A DNA stretch of 64,000 nucleotides, from NCBI RefSeq assembly GCF_002285415.1, contig NZ_NSBU01000007.1, positions 1,559,387-1,623,386 on the forward strand, in the 5' to 3' direction. Below the pieces are notes generated by a model. That model worked only from the letters and a program-made list of their open reading frames with translations, did not search any database and was not told the origin of the DNA. The position numbers and the translations under genes are program-made. Source of the stretch: Actibacterium pelagium. Its GTDB lineage: Bacteria; Pseudomonadota; Alphaproteobacteria; Rhodobacterales; Rhodobacteraceae. Each line of letters opens with the position of its first letter. The first letter of the stretch is position 1. This document shows positions 34,846 to 44,093 of the stretch, one piece after another.

Positions 34846-35520
34846 CTATCCCCAGAAGTTTTCCAGCGCCGGATTTAGCGCAGCAAAGTCATCAATGACA
34901 ATATCCGCACCCGCATTTCGCAGCTTTTCCGGTGCGTGATAGCCCCAACTGACACCCACAGTCCGAAACCCGGCGGCGACGCCCATCTCAATGTCGTATG
35001 TCGTATCGCCGACCATCACGGCCTGATGCGCGTCGACCCCGGTATCGCGCAATGTTTGATGCAGCATCGCAGGGTGCGGCTTGGACGGATGGTCATCTGC
35101 GGTCTGCGCTGTTTGAAAGTAATGGCGCAGGTTGTGCCCCGCAAAGACATGGTCCAGCCCGCGGCGGGATTTGCCTGTGGCAACGCCCATCAATGTCTCG
35201 TCCTGCGCTGCAAGAAGGTTCAGCGCCTCCATTGCGCCCGCATATAGCGGGGAAGGTGTACCCCCGCTTACCTTGCGCGTTTCGACGAACGAATGCTTGT
35301 AGCGTGCAACCGCCTCATCCAGATCGGCGCCATTCATATCGGGCGCTAATTGCGCCAGCGCTTGCGGCAACGACAAACCGACAATCGACAGGATTTTCGG
35401 GCGCGAGGGCGCTGGCCGCCCCATCTGCGCGAAGGCCGTTTCGACCGACTGGACGATCACGTCCTGACTGTCGATCAGGGTGCCGTCCATATCGAAGACC
35501 ACAAGACGCAGATCGGTCAT
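34846..35520 (-). CDS. HAD family hydrolase (phosphoglycolate phosphatase-like)
   Basis: A 224-residue HAD-superfamily phosphatase. The nucleophile motif DMDGTLIDS is near residue 10, GVATGKSRRGLD carries the motif II/III region, and VGDTTYDIEMGVAAG is motif IV. The cap between 20 and 85 is of the phosphoglycolate phosphatase type, but substrate cannot be fixed. It directly abuts the rluC-type gene and precedes ATP12 by 3 nt. Confidence 0.9.
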   Translation of the reverse strand: MTDLRLVVFDMDGTLIDSQDVIVQSVETAFAQMGRPAPSRPKILSIVGLSLPQALAQLAPDMNGADLDEAVARYKHSFVETRKVSGGTPSPLYAGAMEALNLLAAQDETLMGVATGKSRRGLDHVFAGHNLRHYFQTAQTADDHPSKPHPAMLHQTLRDTGVDAHQAVMVGDTTYDIEMGVAAGFRTVGVSWGYHAPEKLRNAGADIVIDDFAALNPALENFWG

Positions 35521-36561
35521 TCAGATCCCCTCGAACGGATCGTCGGCAGCCAAGTCTTCGGTCCAACCGAAGGTCTCGAAGGTGTTGGCCATGTGCTCTG
35601 GTAGCGGGGCGGTAATCGTCGTGAGTTTGCCCGTCACCGGGTGCTCAAATGTCATCGAACGCGCGTGAAGATGCAGCTTGTTCGAAATGATCCCGCCAAT
35701 CTTCGCGCCCCAGCCATCACCAAGGTTTTCCTGCTTGGACCCGCCGTATTTGCCGTCACCAGCGATCGGGTGGCCAATCTCGGCCATATGGGCGCGCAAC
35801 TGGTGGGTGCGGCCGGTGATCGGCTCCATCGCAACCCAAGCGGCACGGCTGGCAACACGGTAAAGCGTGGCATAGAGCGTATGGGCCCGTTTGGCATCAG
35901 GGTGGCTGTCCATCTCGCGCGGATGAACACAGATCATCTTTTCCGCCTCACCCTTGCGACCGCGACCCGGTGCTTTCATCAGGCCAAAGCGAATTTCGCC
36001 CAAGTATGGCGTAGGGACGCCCGCAACGACGGCCCAGTAAATCTTGCGTGTTTCCTTATGGCGGATCGCGCCGGTCAGATCCGAGGCGATCTTGCGCGTC
36101 CGCGCCAGCAGCAACACGCCCGATGTGTCTTTGTCGAGACGATGCACCAGACGAGGCTTCTCTTCATAACCAAACTTCAGCGCCTCGGCCAAACCATCCA
36201 CGTGCTTGGTCTGCTTACTGCCCCCTTGCGTCGGCAGACCGGGTGGTTTGTTGATCGCGATGATGTAGTCGTCCTTGTACAAGACACAGGACCGTAACAT
36301 CTCGGCGTCTTTGTCGCTGACCGTTGGCTTCGGACGCGAAACCACCTGTCCCGGATCGGGCAGCGGCGGGATGCGGACCTGTTGTCCAGCCTCGACGCGG
36401 GTAGAGGATTTCACCCGACCACCATCGACGCGAATTTCGCCTTTGCGGCACATTTTCTCGATCCGCCCTTGGGCGATATGCGGGAAGATACGGCGGAACC
36501 AACGATCCAGCCGTTGGCCCTCGTCATCCTCGGATACGGTCAGGGTTTGTACACCACTCAT
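35521..36561 (-). CDS. rluC: RluC/RluD-type pseudouridine synthase
   Basis: A 346-residue rRNA pseudouridine synthase. An N-terminal S4 RNA-binding domain (QRLDRWFRRIFPHIAQGRIEKMCRKGEIRVDG) precedes the catalytic domain with the aspartate motif HRLDKDTSGVLLLAR and RTHQLRAHMAEIGHPIAGD. These enzymes modify uridines of 23S rRNA; RluC is the closest type by architecture, but RluD-like specificity is possible. It overlaps crcB by 4 nt. Confidence 0.9.
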   Translation of the reverse strand: MSGVQTLTVSEDDEGQRLDRWFRRIFPHIAQGRIEKMCRKGEIRVDGGRVKSSTRVEAGQQVRIPPLPDPGQVVSRPKPTVSDKDAEMLRSCVLYKDDYIIAINKPPGLPTQGGSKQTKHVDGLAEALKFGYEEKPRLVHRLDKDTSGVLLLARTRKIASDLTGAIRHKETRKIYWAVVAGVPTPYLGEIRFGLMKAPGRGRKGEAEKMICVHPREMDSHPDAKRAHTLYATLYRVASRAAWVAMEPITGRTHQLRAHMAEIGHPIAGDGKYGGSKQENLGDGWGAKIGGIISNKLHLHARSMTFEHPVTGKLTTITAPLPEHMANTFETFGWTEDLAADDPFEGI

Positions 36562-36935
36562 GCGACGGCTCCTTTCGCCACCATTAGGCCTAGGGCCAGC
36601 GCCAGAATCGACACCACTACCGAGGCCAGAACATAGACCAAAGCCAGCCCCACCTGCCCCTTCTGGAACAGGGTCATCGCATCCAGCGAAAAGGCCGAGA
36701 AGGTCGTAAAGCCCCCCAGAACACCGGTCAGCAGAAACGGCATCGCGCCCTGCTGGCCGCGTTCGGTCAGCACAACGAACAACAGCCCCATAAGGAAAGA
36801 GCCCACCACATTCACGATCAACGTGCCAAAGGGAAAGCCCTGCCCCAGAAGTCGCACAGCGGCGACGCCTGTCAGATAGCGGCTAGACGCCCCCAAGGCC
36901 CCGCCAAGGGCCACCTGTAATACTGTCCAGATCAT
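36558..36935 (-). CDS. crcB: Fluoride efflux channel CrcB/FluC
   Basis: A 125-residue membrane protein with four hydrophobic helices. The Fluc signature GGALGASSRYL, the N-terminal GTLIVNVVGSFLMG and the GFTTFSAFSLD motif of the ion pathway are all present. It functions as a dimeric fluoride exporter. The stop codon overlaps the rluC start; no fluoride riboswitch was recognised in the 41-nt upstream gap. Confidence 0.95.
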   Translation of the reverse strand: MIWTVLQVALGGALGASSRYLTGVAAVRLLGQGFPFGTLIVNVVGSFLMGLLFVVLTERGQQGAMPFLLTGVLGGFTTFSAFSLDAMTLFQKGQVGLALVYVLASVVVSILALALGLMVAKGAVA

Positions 36936-36976
36936 GCCAAGCCCTTCCCCCGCCCACGCGGAAAAGTCAAGCGATC

Positions 36977-38281
36977 CTAGCTGTCGCGCTTGGCGCGCAG
37001 CTTGGCGAAATAGTCAACGCGGCGCTTCAGCTCGCGTTCGAACCCGCGCTCGACGGGCAGGTAATAGACGCCGCGCTTCATGCTTTCGGGAAAATAGTTC
37101 TGACCCGAGAACCCGTCTTCGGCGTCATGGTCATATTGATAGCCGTCGCCATAGCCCTGCTCTTCCATCAGTTTGGTCGGTGCATTCAGGATGTGTTTGG
37201 GCGGCGGTTCTGACCCGGTTTTCTTCGCAGCCTTCCGCGCGGCCTTATAAGCGGCGTAGCCCGCGTTCGATTTTGGGGCGAGCGCCAGATAGGCCACGGC
37301 CTGCGACAGGGCAAGCTCCCCTTCCGGAGAGCCTAAGCGCTCATAGGTTTCCCACGCGTGCAGGCAGATGGTCTGGGCCTGCAGGTCGGCAAGGCCGATG
37401 TCCTCTACCGCCATACGCGTGATGCGACGGGCAAGGAAACGCGGGTCCTCTCCACCCTCTAGCATCCGGGCGAACCAGTATAGCGCGGCATCGGGGTCGG
37501 ACCCTCGCACCGATTTATGCAGGGCCGAGATCAGGTTGTAATGCTCATCCCCCGACTTGTCGTACTTGGCCGCGCGCTTCATCAGGCGGGTCGAGAGTTC
37601 ATCTACGGTCAGTGACTTTTCGGTCTTCCACGCGGCCACCTGTTCGACAAGGTTCAGCGCGGCGCGACCGTCACCATCGGCCATCTCGATCAGCGCCTCA
37701 CGGGCTTCTCCGGTCAGGGGCAGCGCTTTGCCCAGTTCTTTCTCAGCCCGCTGCAACATCAGTTCTAGCGCCACCGGGTTCAGCCGGTTCAGCACCAGCA
37801 CTTGCGAGCGGCTTAGAAGCGCTGCGTTCAGTTCGAACGAGGGGTTCTCGGTAGTCGCACCCACCAAAAGGATCGTGCCGTCTTCCATATGCGGCAGGAA
37901 CCCGTCTTGCTGTGCTTTGTTGAAGCGGTGGATCTCATCCACAAACAACAAGGTGCCCTTGCCGTTCCGGCGGCGTAGCTTGGCGGCCTCGAACACCTTT
38001 CGTAACTCGGGAACACCGGTAAAAATCGCGCTGATCTGGACGAAGGCCAGATCAGTCTCATCCGCCAGCAACCGTGCGATCGTGGTTTTCCCAACGCCGG
38101 GCGGTCCCCAAAGGATCAGCGAACCAAGGCTGCCTGCTTCCAGCATCACCCGCAATGGCGCCTCGGGGCCCAGAACCTGTTCCTGCCCGATCACCTCGTC
38201 CAGATGTCTGGGCCGCAATCGGTCAGCCAAAGGACGCGGAGCCGTGTCTTCGCGCGAAGGGGTATCAAACAGGTCAGCCAT
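36977..38281 (-). CDS. rarA: Replication-associated recombination protein RarA (MgsA)
   Basis: A 434-residue AAA+ ATPase. It begins with the family N-terminus (PLADRLRPRHLDEVIGQEQVLG), has Walker A GPPGVGKTT, Walker B LLFVDEIHRFNK and sensor GATTENPSFELN. The C-terminal oligomerisation domain ends RGVYYLPVERGFERELKRR. RarA acts at stalled replication forks. It lies 23 nt after the Deg protease gene. Confidence 0.95.
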   Translation of the reverse strand: MADLFDTPSREDTAPRPLADRLRPRHLDEVIGQEQVLGPEAPLRVMLEAGSLGSLILWGPPGVGKTTIARLLADETDLAFVQISAIFTGVPELRKVFEAAKLRRRNGKGTLLFVDEIHRFNKAQQDGFLPHMEDGTILLVGATTENPSFELNAALLSRSQVLVLNRLNPVALELMLQRAEKELGKALPLTGEAREALIEMADGDGRAALNLVEQVAAWKTEKSLTVDELSTRLMKRAAKYDKSGDEHYNLISALHKSVRGSDPDAALYWFARMLEGGEDPRFLARRITRMAVEDIGLADLQAQTICLHAWETYERLGSPEGELALSQAVAYLALAPKSNAGYAAYKAARKAAKKTGSEPPPKHILNAPTKLMEEQGYGDGYQYDHDAEDGFSGQNYFPESMKRGVYYLPVERGFERELKRRVDYFAKLRAKRDS

Positions 38282-38304
38282 AGGCGCAGACTAGGGCAGC
38301 CGGA

Positions 38305-39687
38305 TCAGATGCGAAAGCGCAAGACGCTACGCCGGTTACCCCGAAGGTATTCGATCGACCAGTTTCGCGTTCTTTCCCGCATCGCTTTGCGCAGATCGTC
38401 GGGTCTGTTGATCCGTTTTCCATTAACCTGAAGCACGATATCCCCCGCGCGCAGACCCGCACGATTTCCAAGGCGCCCCGGATCTGTGACCAAGACACCG
38501 TTCGCAGAGAAAGGAAGATTGTATTCACCAATGACAGCCGGGTTGATCCGCACGGCCTTTAGCCCTTCGAACGGGCTTTTGTCTGTTAGCACAACCGGGT
38601 CACGAGACGGCTTTTCAGGGGCGAGCATCATCACGACCTTCGCGGTCCGTGTTTTCCCGTCCCGAAGGTATTCCACTTCTACTTTTTCGCCCATCGGCGT
38701 GATCGACATGTAGAAATAGACCTCTTGCGGTGTTGCCACCTCTTCGGCGCCAAAGCTTAGGATCACATCACCTTGGCGCAGACCCGCTGCCGCGAAGGGG
38801 CTGTCTTCGTGCAACTCGCTAAGAAGCAAGCCCGTTGGCACGTCTAGGCCAAGCGCTTCCGCCATGTCTGCGTCCAGCGCCTGCCCGATCACCCCCGCCC
38901 AAGGGCGCGCAAAGGCATCATTGCCACTTTGCGCCTGGTCCAAAAAGCTACGTACAAGAGACGCGGGGATCGCGAAACCGATCCCGACAGAGCCACCGCC
39001 ACGCGACAGGATCGCAGTGTTGATCCCCACCAACTGCCCACGCATATCCACCAGCGCCCCACCGGAATTGCCCGGGTTGATGGCTGCATCGGTCTGGATA
39101 AAGAAACCCTTCCCGCTTCCAACACGCATGCCCGAACGTGACAGGGCCGAGACGATACCCGCCGACACGGTCTGCCCCACGCCAAAGGGGTTGCCGATGG
39201 CCAGCACCAATTCGCCCACCTCAAGATTGTCCAGATCGCGGAAGTCCAATGACGGCAGATCGGACGCGCCGTCCAGCTTCAGGATCGCAAGGTCAGAGCC
39301 TTCGTCGCCCAGAACGACGGTCGCATCAAACTCTCGCCGGTCCTGAAGCACCACGCGGATCTCATCCGCCTGCCCCACGACGTGATAGTTGGAAACGACA
39401 TATCCATCGTCGGTCAGGATCACGCCGGACCCCAGAGAGTTCTGAAGTCGCGGTCGTGTGTCCTGAAATCCTCGGAAGAATTCGCGGAAGAAAGGGTCGT
39501 TGGCAAACGGGGTACGCCGTTGCTCGACCACACGCTTTACGAAGATGTTGACCACGGCAGGCGCTGCCTGCCGGACCACTGGCGCAAAGCTTAATGTGAT
39601 TTCCTGCTGCGTTCCAGGAACCCGCGTCTCGGTCAATCCCACGCTCGGGACTAGGGCTAGGATCAGCGCAGCAAGAACTCGTCTCAT
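38305..39687 (-). CDS. Periplasmic serine endoprotease, DegP/DegQ (Do) family
   Basis: A 460-residue exported protease. A signal peptide (about 1-19) precedes the trypsin-like domain with the triad H102 (SNYHVVG), D132 (GSDLAILK) and S208 (NPGNSGGALVD). Two PDZ domains follow (about 260-350 and 370-455). It should degrade or chaperone misfolded envelope proteins. First gene of the run continuing with rarA; the spacing of 23 nt suggests cotranscription. Confidence 0.93.
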   Translation of the reverse strand: MRRVLAALILALVPSVGLTETRVPGTQQEITLSFAPVVRQAAPAVVNIFVKRVVEQRRTPFANDPFFREFFRGFQDTRPRLQNSLGSGVILTDDGYVVSNYHVVGQADEIRVVLQDRREFDATVVLGDEGSDLAILKLDGASDLPSLDFRDLDNLEVGELVLAIGNPFGVGQTVSAGIVSALSRSGMRVGSGKGFFIQTDAAINPGNSGGALVDMRGQLVGINTAILSRGGGSVGIGFAIPASLVRSFLDQAQSGNDAFARPWAGVIGQALDADMAEALGLDVPTGLLLSELHEDSPFAAAGLRQGDVILSFGAEEVATPQEVYFYMSITPMGEKVEVEYLRDGKTRTAKVVMMLAPEKPSRDPVVLTDKSPFEGLKAVRINPAVIGEYNLPFSANGVLVTDPGRLGNRAGLRAGDIVLQVNGKRINRPDDLRKAMRERTRNWSIEYLRGNRRSVLRFRI

Positions 39688-39789
39688 ATTTACCTCCGGT
39701 CTGGCTCTGCCCGTGATATGAGCAGAGCCGAGACTTTGTTCAAGCTACCTTCGCACCCAAGGCAACATGATTGGAGGCCGTCTGCGAAC

Positions 39790-40380
39790 TTAGTGCAGGT
39801 TCGAGGCGAAGTTCATCGACACGACCTGATTGTTCACACCTTCGATTTCCATCACCGGCCCCATGGCGGTCATGTCGACACCGACACGGCCCGCCCAGCG
39901 CGGCCAGTTGGCATTCAGCAAGGTCAGACACTGGCTGGCGCCAAGGTTCCGCGCAGCGCTGGCCAAAGCCAGAACCAGTTGAGCATGCACACGACGACGG
40001 CGATTCGCAGGGACATCATGCGACACGAACAAGCGCGAGCTTTCCCAGACGTTTTCACAAACCGGCGCTTCTTCGTACAAAAGATGCGACGGGATGGTGT
40101 CCAGAAGACCCTTCTGAGCGTCACGGATCATGTAGGTATAGATGCCGCATTTCGCGGTGGTCGGGGTCAGACGGTTGCCGGCCAACACACGGCCAAGATC
40201 GTCGTGGACAACGACCCAACGGCTGGCCGGGGTGTCATACTGGTCGTATTCCATCCCCATGGCCTCTGGGAGGTCCCATTTGTTGTGACCGATAAACAGT
40301 TCGCGGCGCGCGCGCAGCATGTTAGCGAACAGTTCACCGTGGTGGTGCATGTTTTCGAAGGAAAGAGTGGTAGTTTGCAT
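39790..40380 (-). CDS. Acyl-homoserine lactone synthase, LuxI family
   Basis: A 196-residue LuxI-type enzyme that makes an N-acyl-homoserine lactone from S-adenosylmethionine and an acyl carrier. All core residues are recognisable: R25/R26, F29, W35, D46, D49, R70, E113, S115 and R116 (WESSR). The acyl chain cannot be predicted. The ATG at 40380 follows GGAGG with good spacing; the 22-codon upstream extension is rejected. It lies 69 nt after the luxR-type gene, same strand. Confidence 0.87.
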   Translation of the reverse strand: MQTTTLSFENMHHHGELFANMLRARRELFIGHNKWDLPEAMGMEYDQYDTPASRWVVVHDDLGRVLAGNRLTPTTAKCGIYTYMIRDAQKGLLDTIPSHLLYEEAPVCENVWESSRLFVSHDVPANRRRRVHAQLVLALASAARNLGASQCLTLLNANWPRWAGRVGVDMTAMGPVMEIEGVNNQVVSMNFASNLH

Positions 40381-40449
40381 TTGTGCCTCCAGCAGCAAAG
40401 GTTGATACGATTTCTCGCATGCGGAGGCGGTACATAAACAAACCACTCA

Positions 40450-41061
40450 TTATATCAGACCATAGTCTTTGGCCCGCTGGATCGCTTCGGCAGTGGTACG
40501 CGACATAAGGCGCTGACGTGCTGATGTCAGTCGCGCTTTGAGCGCACTTTCCGAAATGCCCAGCTTTGCAGCCGCAGCTGCATACCTGTCGCCTTCCGCA
40601 ATGCACTTCAGCGCTTCGATCTGTGCCTTGGTCAACTTTTGCGGAGGCTCGGTAATATCATGGAGACGAAATACCAGATGCTCGATCTGCTCGATCTCTT
40701 CGTCCAGGAATTCCCGATCTGCTCGTGCCAAACTCGCAATCGTTCTAGAGCTTATGGGCCCACAGGAGATCGTTACGCCATACCTCAATCCGTAACTCGC
40801 GGCTTCTTTGAAGATGCCAAACGGGTCCGGGATTTTTTTATTACTCCACCGGGTCGAGCCAGTAGTGCAAAAGCCCCACGCGGTCATAGGATCGCGTAGA
40901 ACGTACCCATTATTTGTATAGTGTTCAGTCCAAGCGGGATCATAAGTCGTAAACGACATCAGCGGAGAGGTGAATCGGATATGCAGGCCAAGGAAGTACC
41001 CGGCCGGCGCCAATTCACCGAGCGTCTGTAGCTCGCGGTCAAAGACTAGCTTATTGAACAT
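40450..41061 (-). CDS. LuxR family quorum-sensing regulator
   Basis: A 203-residue regulator, short for the family. The N-terminal autoinducer-binding domain keeps aromatic and acidic positions (AWTEHY, GYVLRDP, TRW), and the C-terminal helix-turn-helix is LTKAQIEALKCIAEG...LGISESALKARLTSARQRL. It should sense the lactone made by the adjacent synthase. No Shine-Dalgarno sequence precedes the ATG, and the promoter-like boxes upstream would start the transcript at or next to the ATG, suggesting a leaderless mRNA. Confidence 0.88.
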   Translation of the reverse strand: MFNKLVFDRELQTLGELAPAGYFLGLHIRFTSPLMSFTTYDPAWTEHYTNNGYVLRDPMTAWGFCTTGSTRWSNKKIPDPFGIFKEAASYGLRYGVTISCGPISSRTIASLARADREFLDEEIEQIEHLVFRLHDITEPPQKLTKAQIEALKCIAEGDRYAAAAAKLGISESALKARLTSARQRLMSRTTAEAIQRAKDYGLI

Positions 41062-41066
41062 GTCTT

Positions 41067-41107
41067 TTTAGACAAGTTGCGCCAGCCATAGTCAACTTTA
41101 AATTGAC
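41067..41107 (-). promoter_or_regulatory. Candidate luxR promoter and operator
   Basis: On the minus strand TTGACT (41095-41090) and TCTAAA (41072-41067) are 17 nt apart, a sigma70-like pair. The -35 box lies inside the inverted repeat GTCAA-N7-TTGAC (41091-41107), a plausible regulator site. The -10 box ends only 6 nt before the luxR ATG. A second short palindrome, TGTCT-N4-AGACA (41061-41074), covers the -10 region. Confidence 0.45.
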
Positions 41108-41138
41108 GATTGCCGGGGTAGTAAACCTAGAGAGAAGT

Positions 41139-41330
41139 ATGTCAAAAACGATCAGACCTGATTTATTTGCCAAGGTCATGGCCCTTCCCAAAAATTTACG
41201 CGAGGATCTTTTAGATCTTCTGGGCGGGTCTTCCATCGAGGATGCCCACCTGAGCGAGATTATCAGCAATCTCTCTCATCCGTTAAGCCGACCCCCGCTG
41301 CCAGCCGAACAGCAGAATGTTACCCGTTAA
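41139..41330 (+). CDS. Small acidic protein divergent from luxR, function unknown
   Basis: A 63-residue open frame, MSKTIRPDLFAKVMALPKNLREDLLDLLGG..., with a predicted helical first half and a proline-rich end. It has no signal peptide or membrane segment. GAGAGAAG upstream is a weak ribosome site. It is divergent from luxR with only 77 nt between and ends just before a terminator. I do not recognise the family; a regulator or modulator of the quorum-sensing pair is possible by position only. Confidence 0.5.
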   Translation: MSKTIRPDLFAKVMALPKNLREDLLDLLGGSSIEDAHLSEIISNLSHPLSRPPLPAEQQNVTR

Positions 41331-41348
41331 TATTTGACCAAACAAACA

Positions 41349-41377
41349 AAAAGCCCCGCGAGATTCGCGGGGCTTTT
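41349..41377 (-). terminator. Bidirectional terminator after rplQ
   Basis: A 13-bp perfect stem with a 3-nt loop, A-rich on one arm and T-rich on the other, 21 nt beyond the rplQ stop. The minus-strand tail continues TTTTGTTTG and the plus-strand tail TTTTGTA, so it ends the ribosomal alpha operon and the convergent small ORF. Confidence 0.9.
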
Positions 41378-41398
41378 GTATGTCTTGCGAAATATCGC

Positions 41399-41818
41399 TT
41401 ATTCTTCGGCGGCGTCTTCGGCCTCAAGGCGGGCACGGTCGGCAGCGCCTTTTGCGTCGATGTCACGGTCAACGAATTCGATGATCGCCATCGGTGCCAT
41501 GTCACCATAGCGGAAGCCAGCTTTCATGACGCGGATGTAGCCACCCTGACGGTCTTTGTAGCGCGGGCCCAGTACTTCGAACAGTTTCTCGACATAGGCA
41601 TCCTGCTTCAACTTGGACGCGGCCTGACGACGAGCGTGCAGGTCACCGCGCTTTGCGAGGGTGATCAGCTTCTCTACGATCGGGCGCAGTTCTTTTGCCT
41701 TGGGCAAGGTGGTTTTGATCTGTTCGTGTTCGATCAGCGAACCGGCCATGTTTGCGAACAGCGCTTTGCGGTGCTCGTGGGTACGGTTCAGGCGGCGGTA
41801 GCCTCTAGCGTGACGCAT
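41399..41818 (-). CDS. rplQ: 50S ribosomal protein L17
   Basis: A 139-residue L17. It begins [29 protein letters not shown], the family signature, with the conserved GDLHARRQA and [12 protein letters not shown]. The acidic Ala/Glu tail is usual for alphaproteobacteria. Last gene of the alpha operon, followed by a strong terminator. Confidence 0.98.
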   Translation of the reverse strand: MRHARGYRRLNRTHEHRKALFANMAGSLIEHEQIKTTLPKAKELRPIVEKLITLAKRGDLHARRQAASKLKQDAYVEKLFEVLGPRYKDRQGGYIRVMKAGFRYGDMAPMAIIEFVDRDIDAKGAADRARLEAEDAAEE

Positions 41819-41925
41819 GTTAATCTCCGTTCTTGCGTTTTACTTTGTCTGGCAGCCTCTGGTCCTGAGGCCACTCTCCTTGGGGCGTTTGCCCATATTT
41901 TCCCCGGCACTCCCGGGCATTTGAT

Positions 41926-41951
41926 GAGGGGGCGTTTAGTACCGCCCCCTC
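41926..41951 (-). other. Intra-operon RNA hairpin between rpoA and rplQ
   Basis: A 9-bp stem GAGGGGGCG/CGCCCCCTC with an 8-nt loop lies 12 nt after the rpoA stop. No U-run follows, so it may be a processing or stability element rather than a terminator. Confidence 0.5.
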
Positions 41952-41963
41952 GAATTGTCAATC

Positions 41964-42980
41964 TTAGAACTGGTCTTCGAATTTCTTCGCCAGGTCTTCG
42001 ATGTTTTCCGGCGGCCATTCCTCGACATCCATGCCAAGGTGCAGACCCATGCCAGACAGAACTTCTTTGATCTCGTTCAGCGACTTGCGGCCGAAGTTCG
42101 GCGTGCGCAGCATTTCTGCTTCGGTCTTCTGGATCAGATCCCCGATGTAAACGATGTTGTCGTTCTTCAGGCAGTTTGCCGAACGGACCGAAAGCTCCAG
42201 CTCGTCGACCTTCTTCAGCAGCAGCGGGTTGAACTCCAGACCGTCGTCTTCTTCCTGGCGACCAGCCGCTTCGGGCTCGTCGAAGTTGACGAAGGTGGAC
42301 AGCTGGTCCTGCAGGATACGCGCAGCAAAAGCTACGGCGTCGTCCGGCGAAACCGAACCGTCGGTTTCGATTTTCAGGGTCAGCTTATCATAGTCCAGAA
42401 CCTGACCTTCACGGGTCGGCTGCACGTCGTAAGCAACTTTCTTGACCGGCGAATAGATCGCATCAACCGGGATCAGGCCGATCGGCGCATCTTCCGGGCG
42501 GTTCTTGTCAGCAGCAACGTAGCCTTTGCCGGTGTTGACGGTCAGTTCCATGAACAGGTCGGCACCATCATCCAGGTGGCAGATGACGTGGTCTTTGTTC
42601 AGGACTTCAATGCCAGCGGTTTCCGAGATGTCACCAGCAGTGACAACGCCCGGGCCTTTGGCCGAAATGGACAGGCGCTTGGGGCCTTCGACGTCCATAC
42701 GCAGGGCTACGCCCTTCAAGTTCAGCACAACGTCGGTAACGTCTTCGCGTACACCCGAGATACTGGAGAATTCGTGCAGAACGTTGTCGATCTGAACGCT
42801 GGTGATCGCTGCACCTTGCAGCGAGCTCAGCAGAACGCGGCGCAGCGCGTTGCCAAGGGTCAGACCAAAGCCACGCTCCAGCGGCTCTGCGATAACGCTA
42901 GCCTGACGTGCGGGGTCGTTACCCGGCTTGATCTCCAGCTGTGTGGGCTTGATCAGTTCCTGCCAGTTCTTGTGGATCAT
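41964..42980 (-). CDS. rpoA: DNA-directed RNA polymerase subunit alpha
   Basis: A 338-residue RNA polymerase alpha subunit. The N-terminal assembly domain contains [22 protein letters not shown], and the C-terminal domain contains [46 protein letters not shown], the DNA- and activator-binding region. Length is normal. It lies between rpsK and rplQ as usual in the alpha operon. Confidence 0.98.
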   Translation of the reverse strand: MIHKNWQELIKPTQLEIKPGNDPARQASVIAEPLERGFGLTLGNALRRVLLSSLQGAAITSVQIDNVLHEFSSISGVREDVTDVVLNLKGVALRMDVEGPKRLSISAKGPGVVTAGDISETAGIEVLNKDHVICHLDDGADLFMELTVNTGKGYVAADKNRPEDAPIGLIPVDAIYSPVKKVAYDVQPTREGQVLDYDKLTLKIETDGSVSPDDAVAFAARILQDQLSTFVNFDEPEAAGRQEEDDGLEFNPLLLKKVDELELSVRSANCLKNDNIVYIGDLIQKTEAEMLRTPNFGRKSLNEIKEVLSGMGLHLGMDVEEWPPENIEDLAKKFEDQF

Positions 42981-43050
42981 GTATGTCTCCTCAATTCCTG
43001 CTTGCGGCTCATGTCCAGCGCCGAAAGCGCCCGAGGTTTAAAATGACGGA

Positions 43051-43079
43051 CTCGGGCCATGCGACACCGCAGGCCCGAG
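43051..43079 (-). other. Intra-operon RNA hairpin between rpsK and rpoA
   Basis: An 8-bp stem CTCGGGCC/GGCCCGAG with a 13-nt loop in the 113-nt gap after rpsK. The minus-strand tail is not U-rich immediately. Possibly an mRNA processing or regulatory structure. Confidence 0.45.
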
Positions 43080-43093
43080 CACTAAATTTTTGA

Positions 43094-43483
43094 TTAGACG
43101 CGGCGGCGCTTCGGAGGGCGGCAGCCGTTGTGTGCGATCGGGGTCACATCACGGATCGAGGTGATGTTGAAACCGATAGCGGCCAGTGCGCGCAGAGCCG
43201 ATTCACGACCCGAGCCCGGACCCTGAACTTCAACTTCAAGGGTCTTAACACCGTGCTCCTGGGCTTTCTTGCCCGCGTCCTCTGCAGCCATCTGAGCAGC
43301 ATACGGGGTCGACTTGCGCGAACCCTTGAAGCCCATGGTGCCGGCCGACGACCACGAGATCGCGTTGCCTTGAACGTCCGAGATCAGGATCTTGGTGTTG
43401 TTGAACGAGCTGTTTACGTGAGCAACGCCTGCGGCGATGTTCTTACGCTCTTTACGCTTGGTGCGTGTCTTATCACGTGCCAT
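43094..43483 (-). CDS. rpsK: 30S ribosomal protein S11
   Basis: A 129-residue S11 ending [10 protein letters not shown], with the conserved [33 protein letters not shown] and [15 protein letters not shown]. Follows rpsM by 15 nt on the minus strand. Confidence 0.98.
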   Translation of the reverse strand: MARDKTRTKRKERKNIAAGVAHVNSSFNNTKILISDVQGNAISWSSAGTMGFKGSRKSTPYAAQMAAEDAGKKAQEHGVKTLEVEVQGPGSGRESALRALAAIGFNITSIRDVTPIAHNGCRPPKRRRV

Positions 43484-43498
43484 TGGTCAGACCTCCCC

Positions 43499-43867
43499 TT
43501 ACTTCTTCTTGCCAGCGATCGGTTTCGCCGGGCCTTTGCGGGTGCGCGCGTTGGTGTGCGTGCGCTGACCACGTACGGGCAGGTTGCGACGATGGCGCAG
43601 ACCGCGGTAGCAGCCAAGGTCCATCAGGCGCTTGATGTTCATCTGAACTTCACGACGCAGGTCACCTTCAACGGTGAAGTTCGCGTCGATGTGCTCGCGG
43701 ATCGCCAGTACTTCGGCGTCCGACAGTTCGTTCACACGACGGGTGGATTCGATACCAACAGCTTCACAGATCTTAGCTGCCGAGTGATGACCAATACCAG
43801 TGATATAAGTCAGTGCGATGGGGACGCGTTTCCCGGTAGGGATGTTTACGCCAGCAATACGTGCCAC
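43499..43867 (-). CDS. rpsM: 30S ribosomal protein S13
   Basis: A 122-residue S13, beginning [26 protein letters not shown] and containing [29 protein letters not shown]. It heads the alpha operon here, 226 nt downstream of secY with no adk gene between them. Confidence 0.98.
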   Translation of the reverse strand: MARIAGVNIPTGKRVPIALTYITGIGHHSAAKICEAVGIESTRRVNELSDAEVLAIREHIDANFTVEGDLRREVQMNIKRLMDLGCYRGLRHRRNLPVRGQRTHTNARTRKGPAKPIAGKKK

Positions 43868-43923
43868 GTTTGTCTTCCTTCGGTTGCGGTTCCGTAGCTC
43901 CAGAACCTTTTTTCACAACATAA

Positions 43924-43948
43924 GCCCGAAAGCTTCCTGCCTTCGGGC
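43924..43948 (-). terminator. Hairpins in the secY-rpsM gap
   Basis: A 7-bp stem GCCCGAA/TTCGGGC with an 11-nt loop, followed on the minus strand by TTATGTT. A second 7-bp stem, CAAGGCC/GGCCTTG, lies at 44049-44069, closer to secY. The 226-nt gap holds no gene; these structures may end or attenuate the secY transcript before rpsM. Confidence 0.4.
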
Positions 43949-44093
43949 CTTCTGCTTATTTGCCTCACACTGTTTACTGGAATCAGCGAACGTTGGTGAA
44001 ACGATTCATTATTGAGGGGCCTGCTTTAGGCCTTTTCCATAAACTCGTCAAGGCCAGAAACCGGCCTTGTCAAGAACTTTCTAATACGGACGC

